This document shows, in pieces, positions 1 to 8,185 of a stretch of 64,000 bases of DNA. This stretch comes from Rhodopirellula sp. SM50 (GTDB taxonomy: Bacteria > Planctomycetota > Planctomycetia > Pirellulales > Pirellulaceae): the NCBI RefSeq assembly GCF_002289565.1, contig NZ_NTFY01000015.1, positions 1-64,000 on the forward strand. The letters are read 5' to 3'. A program made the translations under genes and the position numbers. The notes under the pieces are model-generated. The model had not been told where the DNA came from. It was given only the letters and a program-made list of their open reading frames with translations, and did not search any database. The stretch's first letter is position 1, and each line of letters starts with the position of its first letter.

Positions 1-118
1 TTGTTGATCGCCTTTGGCGAACCGAACCGAGTGAATCTTGATCCACCACGGAACAAGAACGACCAAAGTCTTAACCGGCACAACGCATGAAGTTGCGGGC
101 ATTCTGCGCAGCGCAGGC

Positions 119-224
119 TCCGCCGCGACGCGTGAGCGGCCGGGCATCCAGGCGCCCGCCCGAGGCCTTACGGCCAGCGGCTCACCATTGGCTCGACCAA
201 TCCCACTCAATCGACAGCCCGCGA
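119..224. repeat. Palindromic intergenic repeat, family A (copy 1)
   Basis: GC-rich imperfect palindrome built around CCCGAGGCCTTACGGCCAGC and flanked by GTGAGC / GCTCAC arms. A closely similar stretch lies at 19885-20008. It has no coding sense in any frame that I believe. With the family B copy that follows, it accounts for most of the first 577 bases, which hold no convincing gene. Confidence 0.75.
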
Positions 225-242
225 ACTCTCCGGCTTGCGCGT

Positions 243-316
243 TTTGCCAACATACCGGAGGGCTCGCGCCCTACCGCTAAAAAGTCGTTCACGGCGTAGG
301 GCGGAGCCCGGGAACA
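243..316. repeat. Palindromic intergenic repeat, family B (copy 1, half element)
   Basis: Contains the cores GAGGGCTCGCGCCCTACCGC and GTTCACGGCGTAGGGC, which recur at 21583-21755 and 38160-38316 (full inverted pairs), with diverged relatives at 51783-51872 and 60752-60836. Here only one arm of the pair is present. The rest of the stretch up to 577 shows nothing I can name. Confidence 0.75.
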
Positions 317-625
317 AGAGAAACGTGTGATCGGATTAAATCAACAAGCCGTCACGACACTTGAGCATGCCACGGCCGTGAAACGAAGCCGTGAAACTTT
401 GCGGAGCCCAGCTTGGCCATCCTTTCCCGACCACGCCCGCCTTGCAACTCGCGTAACCGGAAATCTTTCACAGGATTCGCCAGAAACCAGCTTCCGATTT
501 TGCCGCGTCACATTTTGCAAATGAACTCACGCGGGTGATTTGCCGATCACCATAGACGGGCACGTAGCGAAACGCGTGTGCGACACAGAACGCCATCGAA
601 ACACAAACCGCAATGGAATGCGACG

Positions 626-2044
626 GTGAAAACAAATAATCTCATTTGGATTTCGGTGGCAGCGTTAGCCATTTCCACCGTATCCACGACTCAGGCGCAA
701 GTCCCTGAAGCCCCCGTGCCGACCATTTGGCGGTTCATCGGAATTCCTCAGGGCATCCAAAAGATCCGCGACGTCACGTTGAACCGGCGTGGGAATTTTC
801 CCGGCCTGGAGCGAAAGCCGCCGTTGAAGCGAATCGGTGACCCGGCAAACCTTGAATCCCCCAACCCGGCGATCAAAGCCGCCGCGGAGATCAAGCAAGC
901 CGAGGACTTGAAAGCTCAAAAGATCAAGGCGATCAAGTTCCTGGCCAAGATGGGTTGTGGGTGCTACGACAAGGAAGGAAAGATCACCGACGCCTTGCTC
1001 GCGGCGATGGACGACTGCACGCCAGACGTGCGATTGGCGGCCATGGATGCCATCGAGACGGCTGCCAACGGCGAAGGTTGCAGCAAATGCGGATCGACGT
1101 CCTGCTGTAGCGAGAAAGTCACAAAACGTCTGAGCGAAATTGCCTACGAACGCGACGACAGCGGATGTTACTTGGAACCCAATGCGGACGTGCGTGCGGC
1201 TGCCGCGAAGGCACTTTTTGTGTGCTGCCCGAATCGTGCAACCGGCCCGATCGAAGAAGACATTCCCGAAGAGCTGATGCCACCGCCCGTCGTGCCCGAT
1301 CCGATCTCCGGCGAAGGAGCCGCGGACCCCGAAGGCATCCAGGGCGAGGGTGCTCCGGAAGTGGACGTCGATGTTGATGTCGATGTCGATGTGAATGGGG
1401 CGGGCGAAGTCGACGACAGCGAGGCGGATTCGGCAAGCGATGCGACGAGCGTGGACGCCACCACCACCGCCGACAGCCTGAAGCTGTTTCAAGCGGCGAA
1501 GACGGTGGAACGAAGCGACGTCGAAGTCGGGCAAGTCAAGATGATTGGAGGCATGGCGATCCAGCCGGTCACGATCTCGCCCGTCACCGCAACGTCCAAC
1601 GTCCAAGACGACGAGCCCCAATCGAGCCAACCGGTCTCTCTGTCCCTGAGCGACGACTCGACCAAGTTGACATTGCCCAAGCCGATCGCACTTCCGATCC
1701 AAAACGCCCAGCCGGTTGACGACGCCGAAGCGGTCGCCGCACCTAAAGCTCGCACGGCTCATCGTGTCACAGCCCAACGCGTCACGGCCCAGCCGGTCCA
1801 GCGGAAAAACGCGGTCGCTACGGTTGTCCGTGTCGATCAACGGACCGGACGCGTGATCTTGCGGAGCGGCCAGGAAATGCGTCCCGGAGCCTCCGTCACC
1901 GTCTATCACCAGTACTTGACCGGCGAGCGACTCGTGGCACACCTGCTGATCAACAGCGTCAACGGCAACCAATCGATCGCAACGGTCACGGACCCGACGA
2001 GCCTGGACAAGATTCATTCCGGCGACCGAGCCGTCTGCTTCTAA
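626..2044 (+). CDS. Exported HEAT-like repeat protein with Cys-rich segment
   Basis: Predicted secreted or periplasmic protein of 472 residues, function unknown. The frame is open from a GTG at 578, but the GTG at 626 starts an ideal signal peptide (MKTNNLIWISVAALAIS..., cut after about residue 25), so I use it. Residues ~100-205 look like degenerate alpha-helical HEAT-type repeats (DVRLAAMDAIE, DVRAAAAKALF). About ten cysteines cluster there (GCGC, GCSKCGSTSCC, VCC), which may bind metal or form disulfides. An acidic linker follows with a (DV)n run, then a low-complexity Ser/Thr/Val region. The C-terminus is a ~75-residue beta-rich domain (VVRVDQRTGRVILRSG...). The gene stands alone and is followed directly by a strong intrinsic terminator. 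HEAT assignment is by pattern only. Confidence 0.8.
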   Translation: MKTNNLIWISVAALAISTVSTTQAQVPEAPVPTIWRFIGIPQGIQKIRDVTLNRRGNFPGLERKPPLKRIGDPANLESPNPAIKAAAEIKQAEDLKAQKIKAIKFLAKMGCGCYDKEGKITDALLAAMDDCTPDVRLAAMDAIETAANGEGCSKCGSTSCCSEKVTKRLSEIAYERDDSGCYLEPNADVRAAAAKALFVCCPNRATGPIEEDIPEELMPPPVVPDPISGEGAADPEGIQGEGAPEVDVDVDVDVDVNGAGEVDDSEADSASDATSVDATTTADSLKLFQAAKTVERSDVEVGQVKMIGGMAIQPVTISPVTATSNVQDDEPQSSQPVSLSLSDDSTKLTLPKPIALPIQNAQPVDDAEAVAAPKARTAHRVTAQRVTAQPVQRKNAVATVVRVDQRTGRVILRSGQEMRPGASVTVYHQYLTGERLVAHLLINSVNGNQSIATVTDPTSLDKIHSGDRAVCF

Positions 2045-2070
2045 GCAGCACTCAACGATCACAAACCGAC

Positions 2071-2104
2071 AAAAGCGTCAGCGAACCCCGCTGACGCTTT
2101 TTTT
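2071..2104 (+). terminator. Intrinsic terminator
   Basis: Perfect 9-bp stem AGCGTCAGC / GCTGACGCT with a 7-base loop, followed by a run of seven T, 27 bases after the stop of the HEAT-like gene. Textbook Rho-independent form. Confidence 0.93.
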
Positions 2105-2158
2105 GTAGGCAGTAGGCTTCGCTCGACCCTGCCGCACGGAGGTGATGTAAGTATTAAG

Positions 2159-2345
2159 GTCACCCTCCCGTGTGCGGGAGGGTCGAGCGCAGCGTGGGGA
2201 GGGTTTCCGACATTGATGCTCCATCGTTGTGAGCAACTTTAGCCTCGCAACAACCCTCCCCGCGTCGTCGCACACTCCTCCGCGACCCTCCCAGAGGGAG
2301 TGTGACTATAACTTCGTTGATGAACGGATCGCTTAATCTGGCAAA
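2159..2345 (+). repeat. ~185-bp composite repeat, family F (copy 1)
   Basis: Starts with the hairpin CACCCTCCCGTGTGCGGGAG and ends near GATGAACGGATCGCTTAATC. An almost full-length copy in the opposite orientation lies at 23335-23516, and a short one-arm copy at 19046-19095. The element fills the space between the terminator of the HEAT-like gene and the 3' end of the primase-like gene. No gene is visible in it. Confidence 0.85.
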
Positions 2346-2372
2346 AGGGGGCAGCACAGCAAGCCACACCCC

Positions 2373-3479
2373 TCACCCAAACTCAAACGTCGTTTGTTTC
2401 ATCGGGGCGAACGTGGCGAGTTTTGGGGCGTCTGCCAATTCGATCGGGGCTGTTGCTGCTGCAACCCATTCGCGGAAGTCATTGGCCGGGGCTGGCGGTA
2501 CGATCACATCGATTTCGGACAGCGATTTTGGCAAGCCTTGGCAAAGCGACTTCGCCAACCGCTTGGCTCCGTTTTTTCCCCCATCGTCGTTGTCGGCGAT
2601 GATGGTCAACCGGCTCGGTTGATGATGATGGATGTAACGGTCGACAAAAAACGTCGACGCGCTACAGCTGGCTCGTCCGATCACCCACAGCCCCAGGCCG
2701 ATCGCGGCGGCCGTGTCCGACGCACCTTCGGTGATGAACAGGGGCGTCGAGTCCGCGTTGGACGTGGTGTTTGTCGTCTTGGGGCGGGCAACAAAGATCC
2801 CGCTTTGGCTGCCCCGCCGCGACCATTTCCCGCGGCGTTGGTCGGTCCAGGGCAGCCCGCTGATCCGGACGCCGATCACAGCGTGGGCTTCATTGCGCAT
2901 CGGCCAGGTTGAACCTTGTCCGTCGGCGGTCAGCCCGACTCGCAGCGCCCGCAAGGCGTCTTCGCAGACGGACAGGTGTTCGGCCAGCCGGCGACGTGTT
3001 TTTCGGTCGATCCGGCGGTAGGCGTCACGCGCGAACTGGGTGTGCGCGTCAATGACGTCTTGGGGCAGTTCGGTGCGAAAGGACGTTGGGAATGTCGAAG
3101 CCGGCTGCGCAGCGAAATGACTCGCCCGGCTGCCGCCGCCCGACAGCGACGGCGAATGGTTGCCTCGTTCGGGGGCGACCCCGACCGCGTCGGCTAAGAA
3201 CGACAGCGATTCGGCGAACGAACAGCCCAGCCACCAACGGAGCGTAGCAATCCCGTCGCTTGGCGAAATAGCGCAGCCGCGGGTGAAGCAGTGACGGCAA
3301 TGGACGGCCCCGCGTTGCTGCAAATCCGGAAACGCCGCGAACCGGTCGCGTCCGCCGCACTTGGGACAGGGACGGTTGCGACCGTCCAGCACTTGGGCGG
3401 GAAGGCCGGCGGAGATCAGGATCTGTGCCCAACGTCCCGCGGCGGCTCGACGGAGTTCATCCAGATTGTAAAACGGCAT
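2373..3479 (-). CDS. Stand-alone primase-like protein (zinc ribbon + Toprim)
   Basis: Putative DNA-primase-type protein of about 368 residues. Residues ~38-65 form a zinc ribbon of the phage P4/T7 primase-helicase type (CPKCGGRDRF ... HCRHC). Residues ~245-320 resemble a Toprim fold: LFITEGASD supplies the conserved Glu and IIADNDDGG the DxD. No helicase motif follows, so it is not a full P4 alpha or gp4 protein. The frame is open to 3623, but residues upstream of the ATG at 3479 are encoded by a family C repeat and are unlikely to be translated, so I start at 3479. No integrase, capsid or replication gene is nearby. It may be a relic of a mobile element or a domesticated primase-like protein. 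Confidence 0.7.
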   Translation of the reverse strand: MPFYNLDELRRAAAGRWAQILISAGLPAQVLDGRNRPCPKCGGRDRFAAFPDLQQRGAVHCRHCFTRGCAISPSDGIATLRWWLGCSFAESLSFLADAVGVAPERGNHSPSLSGGGSRASHFAAQPASTFPTSFRTELPQDVIDAHTQFARDAYRRIDRKTRRRLAEHLSVCEDALRALRVGLTADGQGSTWPMRNEAHAVIGVRISGLPWTDQRRGKWSRRGSQSGIFVARPKTTNTTSNADSTPLFITEGASDTAAAIGLGLWVIGRASCSASTFFVDRYIHHHQPSRLTIIADNDDGGKNGAKRLAKSLCQGLPKSLSEIDVIVPPAPANDFREWVAAATAPIELADAPKLATFAPMKQTTFEFG

Positions 3480-3524
3480 TTCAGCGATGATCGGACGGAG
3501 TTCAGCTGACGAGGGTTCAACGTC

Positions 3525-3592
3525 GGATAGGCTTCCAGCCTGTCGTTCCCGAGTGGGATAGGCTTCCAGCCTGTCATTCCCGAGTGGAACAG
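3525..3592. repeat. Intergenic repeat, family C (two direct units)
   Basis: Two direct units of GGATAGGCTTCCAGCCTGTC separated by TTCCCGAGT. The same unit recurs at 6978, 18975, 21549, 32632, 33595 and 38080, often followed by its reverse complement to make a hairpin. Confidence 0.9.
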
Positions 3593-3777
3593 CCTCGCTG
3601 CCTTTCCCCTTTTCCATCGTCAAGCCACCGGCCGCTGCAGCGGTCTTCTGTCCAGCTCGGATCGACCCACGCCCCGCTGCATCGACTGGCTCCGAATGTG
3701 ACGGTCATTCCAACGAGCCTTTCCTGTCCAGCGTGCCTCCTATCTTCAATCGCGGCGCGGCTTGTTACACTTCGTCC

Positions 3778-4884
3778 ATGAGCGAAATTGATTTTTATGA
3801 TTACGAATTGCCCCGCGAACTGATCGCCCAGGAACCCCTGACGACCCGCAGTGACGCCAGGCTGATGTTGGTCAATCGTGCCAGCGGCGAGATCGAGCAC
3901 CACCATGTGCGTGATTTACCAGACCTGTTGCGCAGCGAAGACACGTTGGTGCTCAATGACAGTCGCGTGATCCCGGCCCGAATGGTCGGATTCCGCACGC
4001 GAACGCAGGGTCGTTGGCAGGGCTTGTTTTTGCGAGAAGACTCGGGGTCGGGCATTTGGGAGGTGCTGACGAAAACGCGCGGCAAACTGGTGCCCGGCGA
4101 GACGATCACGATCGAAGATCGCAACGGCTTGCCCGGCATGCGGCTGGAGGTGGTCGCGCGGACCGAGCACGGGCACCTGCTCGTGTTGCCTCGACCGCCG
4201 GCCGATCGTCTGGCCGCTGCCAACGACGAAGAACATCAATTGTCGCAATCCTCCAGCGCCGATCAGTGGCTGAATCGTTACGGCCGCGTGCCGCTGCCGC
4301 CCTACATTCGCGACGGGCACATGGTCGATGCGGACGTCTCGAACTATCAGACGGTGTTCGCCAAAACCCCCGGCAGCGTGGCGGCACCGACCGCGGGATT
4401 GCATTTCACGCCCAGCCTGCTCGGTCAGATCACCGACGGGGGAACGGAAACGGCATCGGTGACGCTGCATGTCGGACTGGGGACGTTTCGTCCGATCAGC
4501 AGCGAGACGCTGGAGGAGCACGAGATGCACACCGAATGGGGGCAGATCACGGCGGAAAATGCCGAATTGATCGTCGAGCGACGGGCCGCGGGAGGTCGCT
4601 GCGTGGCCGTCGGCACGACCAGCGTCCGGGTGCTCGAAAGCGCCGCGGCCGACTTGTCGGGCGATCTGCGGGCCTGGACGTCAACCACCGATCTGTTCAT
4701 CCGGCCGCCGTATCCCTTTCAAATCGTCGACACGCTGATGACCAATTTCCACCTGCCCAAGAGCACCTTGCTGGTGTTGGTCAGCGCCTTTGCTTCGCGG
4801 GAATTGATTCTCGAAGCCTACGCCAAAGCGATCGAAAACGAATACCGCTTCTTCAGCTATGGGGATGCGATGCTGATCGTGTAG
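3778..4884 (+). CDS. queA: S-adenosylmethionine:tRNA ribosyltransferase-isomerase
   Basis: Transfers and isomerises the ribosyl part of SAM onto preQ1 in tRNA anticodons to give epoxyqueuosine; cytoplasmic. The 368-residue protein starts with the family signature MSEIDFYDYELPRELIAQEP and carries LNDSRVIPAR, PLPPYI, KTPGSVAAPTAGLHFT and TNFHLPKSTL, all typical of QueA. I chose the ATG at 3778 because homology begins exactly there; the frame is open to 3733 without conserved sequence. The last 32 bases overlap the 3' end of the convergent membrane-protein gene. No other queuosine gene is nearby. Confidence 0.96.
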   Translation: MSEIDFYDYELPRELIAQEPLTTRSDARLMLVNRASGEIEHHHVRDLPDLLRSEDTLVLNDSRVIPARMVGFRTRTQGRWQGLFLREDSGSGIWEVLTKTRGKLVPGETITIEDRNGLPGMRLEVVARTEHGHLLVLPRPPADRLAAANDEEHQLSQSSSADQWLNRYGRVPLPPYIRDGHMVDADVSNYQTVFAKTPGSVAAPTAGLHFTPSLLGQITDGGTETASVTLHVGLGTFRPISSETLEEHEMHTEWGQITAENAELIVERRAAGGRCVAVGTTSVRVLESAAADLSGDLRAWTSTTDLFIRPPYPFQIVDTLMTNFHLPKSTLLVLVSAFASRELILEAYAKAIENEYRFFSYGDAMLIV

Positions 4885-5275
4885 CCCGCGCGCCGATCAA
4901 CAGCACCACAATCGCGGGAATCATCGCAAACCCCGCCCAGGCGTGAATCGACATCAAGGAGTGCATTTGGTGCGTCGATGGAATCGGCAACATGCACAGA
5001 AAGACCGTCACGATGGTGACCAGCCCGGTCGCCACGGTCGCTAAATAGCCCAGATTCTGGACTCTCGATGTCGGCCGCTTGGCGACAAAGTACCGCAGGA
5101 AAAACAGGGCAAAAATCGGTAATCCCATCACCAGGACCCCGCTGGCCATCATGTGGGCCAGCAGCATCTGGCCGCCCAGTGTTTCGCCGCCGAGCGAGGG
5201 CAACGAGGTCATCGTGAGCACCGCGACGACAAGGACGAGAGCCAAAAGCAGCAGCCGGTCGATCCAGACAAACAT
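4853..5275 (-). CDS. Small integral membrane protein, cytochrome b561-like?
   Basis: Predicted inner-membrane protein of 140 residues with four hydrophobic segments (about residues 5-25, 38-62, 78-98 and 110-132). Several histidines lie near membrane ends (LLAHMMAS, STHQMHSLMSIHAW), which recalls small di-heme cytochrome b561-type or DUF-type four-helix proteins. Heme binding is inference only. The gene converges on queA and overlaps its 3' end by 32 bases. Upstream lie family D repeats. I do not recognise a specific family. Confidence 0.7.
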   Translation of the reverse strand: MFVWIDRLLLLALVLVVAVLTMTSLPSLGGETLGGQMLLAHMMASGVLVMGLPIFALFFLRYFVAKRPTSRVQNLGYLATVATGLVTIVTVFLCMLPIPSTHQMHSLMSIHAWAGFAMIPAIVVLLIGARATRSASHPHS

Positions 5276-5358
5276 GTTCGGGTAGATTCTTCGCGGTAAA
5301 AAGGGATCCGGTAACGGCCCCGATTCTACGCTTTCGCAAGCCCCCCGGGGACCGGTCC

Positions 5359-5410
5359 AGTGGCCAAGCTTCCCGCTTGCGATCCAGTGGCGTAAGCTTC
5401 CAGCTTGCGA
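5359..5410. repeat. Intergenic repeat, family D (two direct units)
   Basis: Two near-direct units of AGTGGCGTAAGCTTCCAGCTTGCG type. Same family as 9612-9770, 30788-30832 and the shorter copies at 36903 and 38350. It occupies part of the 268-base gap before leuC, where no other element is evident. Confidence 0.85.
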
Positions 5411-5543
5411 TCCTTTGACCCAGCCTCGCAGCGTGCCGCCCCCCGAACATTCTGGTCGCCGGATCGCTCATTGACAATTCACAGCTTTCAGCCGACAGTG
5501 AAGGCTTCGATTTCAGCATTCCTACGCTTCCCCCACCCCACTT

Positions 5544-6968
5544 ATGACCGATGCCGACACGTCCGCCCCGCGGACCTTGCTAGACAAAATCTGGGACCAA
5601 CACGTCGTCCACCAACCGGAATCCGGACCGGCGATTTTGTACATCGATCTGCACCTGGTTCACGAAGTCACCAGCCCCCAGGCTTTTGAAGGGCTGCGGA
5701 TCAACGGGCGTCCGGTGCGTCGGCCGGAGCGAACGCTCGCCACGCCGGACCACAATGTCCCGACCAGCGACCGATCACTGCCCATCGCCGACCCGATCAG
5801 CCGCAAACAGATCGAAACGCTGCGGAACAACTGTGCCGAGTTCGGCGTCCAGCTGTTCGACATCGGCGACGTCCGCCAAGGGATCGTCCACGTCATCGGC
5901 CCCGAAAACGGCTACACCCAACCCGGCATGACGATCGTCTGTGGCGACAGCCACACGGCCACCCACGGTGCGTTCGGCGCCCTCGCCTTCGGGATCGGGA
6001 CCAGCGAAGTCGAGCACGTTCTGGCGACGCAGACCTTGCTGCAATTCAAACCGAAAACGTTTGAATTGCGCGTCGACGGCGAATTGCCCAAGGGCGTGAC
6101 CGCCAAGGACATGATCTTGTACTTGATCGGCAAGATCGGAACCGCCGGCGGCACCGGCTATGTGCTCGAGTACACCGGCGACTGTGTTCGAAATCTGACG
6201 ATGGAAGAACGCATGACGGTCTGCAACATGTCGATCGAGGCGGGGGCACGGGCAGGGATGATCGCACCCGACCAAACCACCTTCGATTACTTGAAAGGGT
6301 TGCCCGAAGCACCGGCCGATTTCGATGCCGCCGTCGCCCGCTGGAAACAACTCTCCACCGACGCCGGAGCGACCTATGACAAGTCGCTTCATTTCAACGG
6401 TGCCGACATCCAGCCCCAAGTCACCTGGGGCACCAACCCCGGCCAAGTGATCAGCGTCAAAGACAAGACACCTGATCCGGCTGAATTCTCCGATCCGACC
6501 GATCAGAAAACCACCCGCGACGCGCTCAGCTACATGGGACTTCAAGCGAGCACTGCGATGGAGGACGTCGCGATCGACCGCGTGTTCATCGGATCCTGCA
6601 CCAACGCACGCATCGAAGACCTGCGGGCGGCCGCCGAAGTCATCAAGGGCTACCACGTCAGCGACAAAGTCAACGCGATGGTCGTTCCGGGCAGCGGCAA
6701 AGTCAAAGTGCATGCCGAACGCGAAGGCCTGGACAAGATCTTCCGCGAAGCCGGGTTCGATTGGCGCGAAGCCGGTTGCAGCATGTGTTTGGCCATGAAC
6801 CCCGACAAATTGGCGCCGGGCGAGCGCTGTGCCAGCACCAGCAATCGAAACTTCGAAGGCCGGCAAGGCAAGGGCGGACGAACACACCTGGTCAGCCCCG
6901 CGATGGCCGCCGCCGCAGCCATCCAAGGACACTTCGTCGATATCCGCGACTGGGACTACAAGTCCTAA
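5544..6968 (+). CDS. leuC: 3-isopropylmalate dehydratase large subunit
   Basis: Isomerises 2-isopropylmalate to 3-isopropylmalate in leucine synthesis, as a heterodimer with LeuD; cytoplasmic [4Fe-4S] enzyme. The 474-residue protein is of normal family length and starts [20 protein letters not shown]. Aconitase-family signatures are [32 protein letters not shown] (cluster cysteine) and [13 protein letters not shown] (the other two cluster cysteines). leuD follows after 147 bases, most of which is a family C repeat hairpin, so the two genes are probably co-transcribed through it. No leuA or leuB is in the window. Confidence 0.97.
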   Translation: MTDADTSAPRTLLDKIWDQHVVHQPESGPAILYIDLHLVHEVTSPQAFEGLRINGRPVRRPERTLATPDHNVPTSDRSLPIADPISRKQIETLRNNCAEFGVQLFDIGDVRQGIVHVIGPENGYTQPGMTIVCGDSHTATHGAFGALAFGIGTSEVEHVLATQTLLQFKPKTFELRVDGELPKGVTAKDMILYLIGKIGTAGGTGYVLEYTGDCVRNLTMEERMTVCNMSIEAGARAGMIAPDQTTFDYLKGLPEAPADFDAAVARWKQLSTDAGATYDKSLHFNGADIQPQVTWGTNPGQVISVKDKTPDPAEFSDPTDQKTTRDALSYMGLQASTAMEDVAIDRVFIGSCTNARIEDLRAAAEVIKGYHVSDKVNAMVVPGSGKVKVHAEREGLDKIFREAGFDWREAGCSMCLAMNPDKLAPGERCASTSNRNFEGRQGKGGRTHLVSPAMAAAAAIQGHFVDIRDWDYKS

Positions 6969-6977
6969 GCGACCTCA

Positions 6978-7067
6978 GTGGGATAGGCTTCCAGCCTGTC
7001 GTTCCCGAGTGGGATAGGCTTCCAGCCTGTCATCGCTCTGAATCGACAGGCTGGAAGCCTATCCCAC
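6978..7067. repeat. Intergenic repeat hairpin, family C, between leuC and leuD
   Basis: Two direct units of GTGGGATAGGCTTCCAGCCT followed by one inverted unit (GACAGGCTGGAAGCCTATCC), able to fold as a long stem-loop in a leuCD transcript. Confidence 0.9.
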
Positions 7068-7115
7068 GGCCAAACCCCGAAGCGACCAGAACAAAACACT
7101 ACCCTTCAATCAACC

Positions 7116-7709
7116 ATGCAAAGCTTTACCAAACACACCGGCGTCGTCGCGACGATGGATCGTGCCAACGTGGACACCGATCAAATCATCCCCAAGCAGT
7201 TTCTCAAACGGATCGAACGAACCGGATTCGGGCAATTCCTGTTCTACGATTGGCGTTTTCTGGAAGACGGCGAAACGCCCAACCCGGAATTTGAACTGAA
7301 CCAACCCGCCGTCAAAGGCGCCTCGATCCTGGTCGCCCGTCGTAATTTCGGCAGCGGATCGAGCCGCGAACACGCCGTCTGGGCGCTCGACGATTATGGG
7401 TTTCGCAGCGTGATCGCCCCTTCGTTCGCCGACATTTTCTTCAACAACTGTTTCAAGAACGGCGTGCTGCCGATCACCTTGGCCGAGTCCGATATCGATC
7501 ATCTGTTCGAAACCGCAAAAGCCAAGGGCACGTACGAATTGACCGTCGATCTGGAGAATCAAGTCGTCAAAGACGGCGACGGTTGGGAGCGGTCTTTCGA
7601 AGTCGACGCCAGCCGGCGCGACAAGATGCTGCAAGGCTTGGACGATATCGGACAAACCCTCAAGTTCGAAGACAAAATCTCACAGTACGAAGCCGCACGG
7701 ACCTGGTAG
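7116..7709 (+). CDS. leuD: 3-isopropylmalate dehydratase small subunit
   Basis: Small (swivel-domain) partner of LeuC, 197 residues, normal length. Recognisable motifs are [20 protein letters not shown] near the start, [20 protein letters not shown], and [20 protein letters not shown]. Starts at ATG 7116. It lies downstream of leuC on the same strand. The stop is followed almost at once by a GGGCATGCTGTGCATGCC palindrome (family E). Confidence 0.97.
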   Translation: MQSFTKHTGVVATMDRANVDTDQIIPKQFLKRIERTGFGQFLFYDWRFLEDGETPNPEFELNQPAVKGASILVARRNFGSGSSREHAVWALDDYGFRSVIAPSFADIFFNNCFKNGVLPITLAESDIDHLFETAKAKGTYELTVDLENQVVKDGDGWERSFEVDASRRDKMLQGLDDIGQTLKFEDKISQYEAARTW

Positions 7710-7727
7710 GGCATGCTGTGCATGCCA
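7706..7727. repeat. Short palindrome, family E
   Basis: GTAGGGCATGCTGTGCATGC immediately at the leuD stop. Related to the GTAGGTCACGCTGTGCGTGA units at 8060-8105 and 21845-21960. The bases between 7728 and 7872 show nothing I recognise. Confidence 0.75.
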
Positions 7728-7872
7728 AGGGGGCCTTACCTACGGACCCGTCGAGCGATCCATGTCATGCGCCGCTGATTCGTCTGATTGGATCGCGGAC
7801 TCAAGCCGGTGGATTGCGGTGCGACGCTGGAAGCGCCAGCCCGAGGACACCCCCAGTGCCCCATTTAAATGA

Positions 7873-7946
7873 ACCCACGGATGGCAGAGCGTACCCACGG
7901 ATAAAAGCAGCCAGGGATCCGTGGGTACGCGCTGCCATCCGTGGGT
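7873..7946. repeat. Long inverted repeat (29-bp arms)
   Basis: Arms 7873-7901 and 7918-7946 are reverse complements with one mismatch in 29 bases; the core of each arm is CCGTGGGT...CCATCCGTGGGT. The 16-base loop gives a very stable stem in RNA or a cruciform in DNA. No following T-run is present, so it is not a canonical terminator. Confidence 0.88.
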
Positions 7947-8059
7947 GTGATCCATTGCTGTGGTACCGGAGATCGTCTGTTCGATCAGATCGATCGAGGG
8001 AAGCGGATTGCCAGACGGTCCATGGCTCCCCCGCATGACATCTACCGATAGACGCTGCA

Positions 8060-8105
8060 GTAGGTCACGCTGTGCGTGACAGGTGGCATGCACAGCATGC
8101 CCTAC
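8060..8105. repeat. Paired palindromes, family E
   Basis: GTAGGTCACGCTGTGCGTGA followed by GGCATGCACAGCATGCCCTA: each is itself a palindrome and together they form an interrupted inverted pair. Lies 80 bases upstream of mgtE. Confidence 0.85.
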
Positions 8106-8185
8106 ATCGCTAGGCGGCTTGTCAGCGCACCAATCACCGTCAGACTAAAGCCGCACTCGACCGATTCAGAAAAAAGGCTAGCACT

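Noticed and set aside
38-524. Three short plus-strand frames at the left edge
   Set aside because: They read through repeat families A and B, have no ribosome binding site or recognisable sequence, and are Arg/Pro-rich as random GC-rich DNA is.
665-2062. Open frame of 465 codons on the minus strand
   Set aside because: Antisense to the HEAT-like gene that has a signal peptide and its own terminator.
8060-8185. M-box magnesium riboswitch before mgtE
   Set aside because: The upstream sequence consists of family E palindromes plus a short leader; no conserved M-box features seen.
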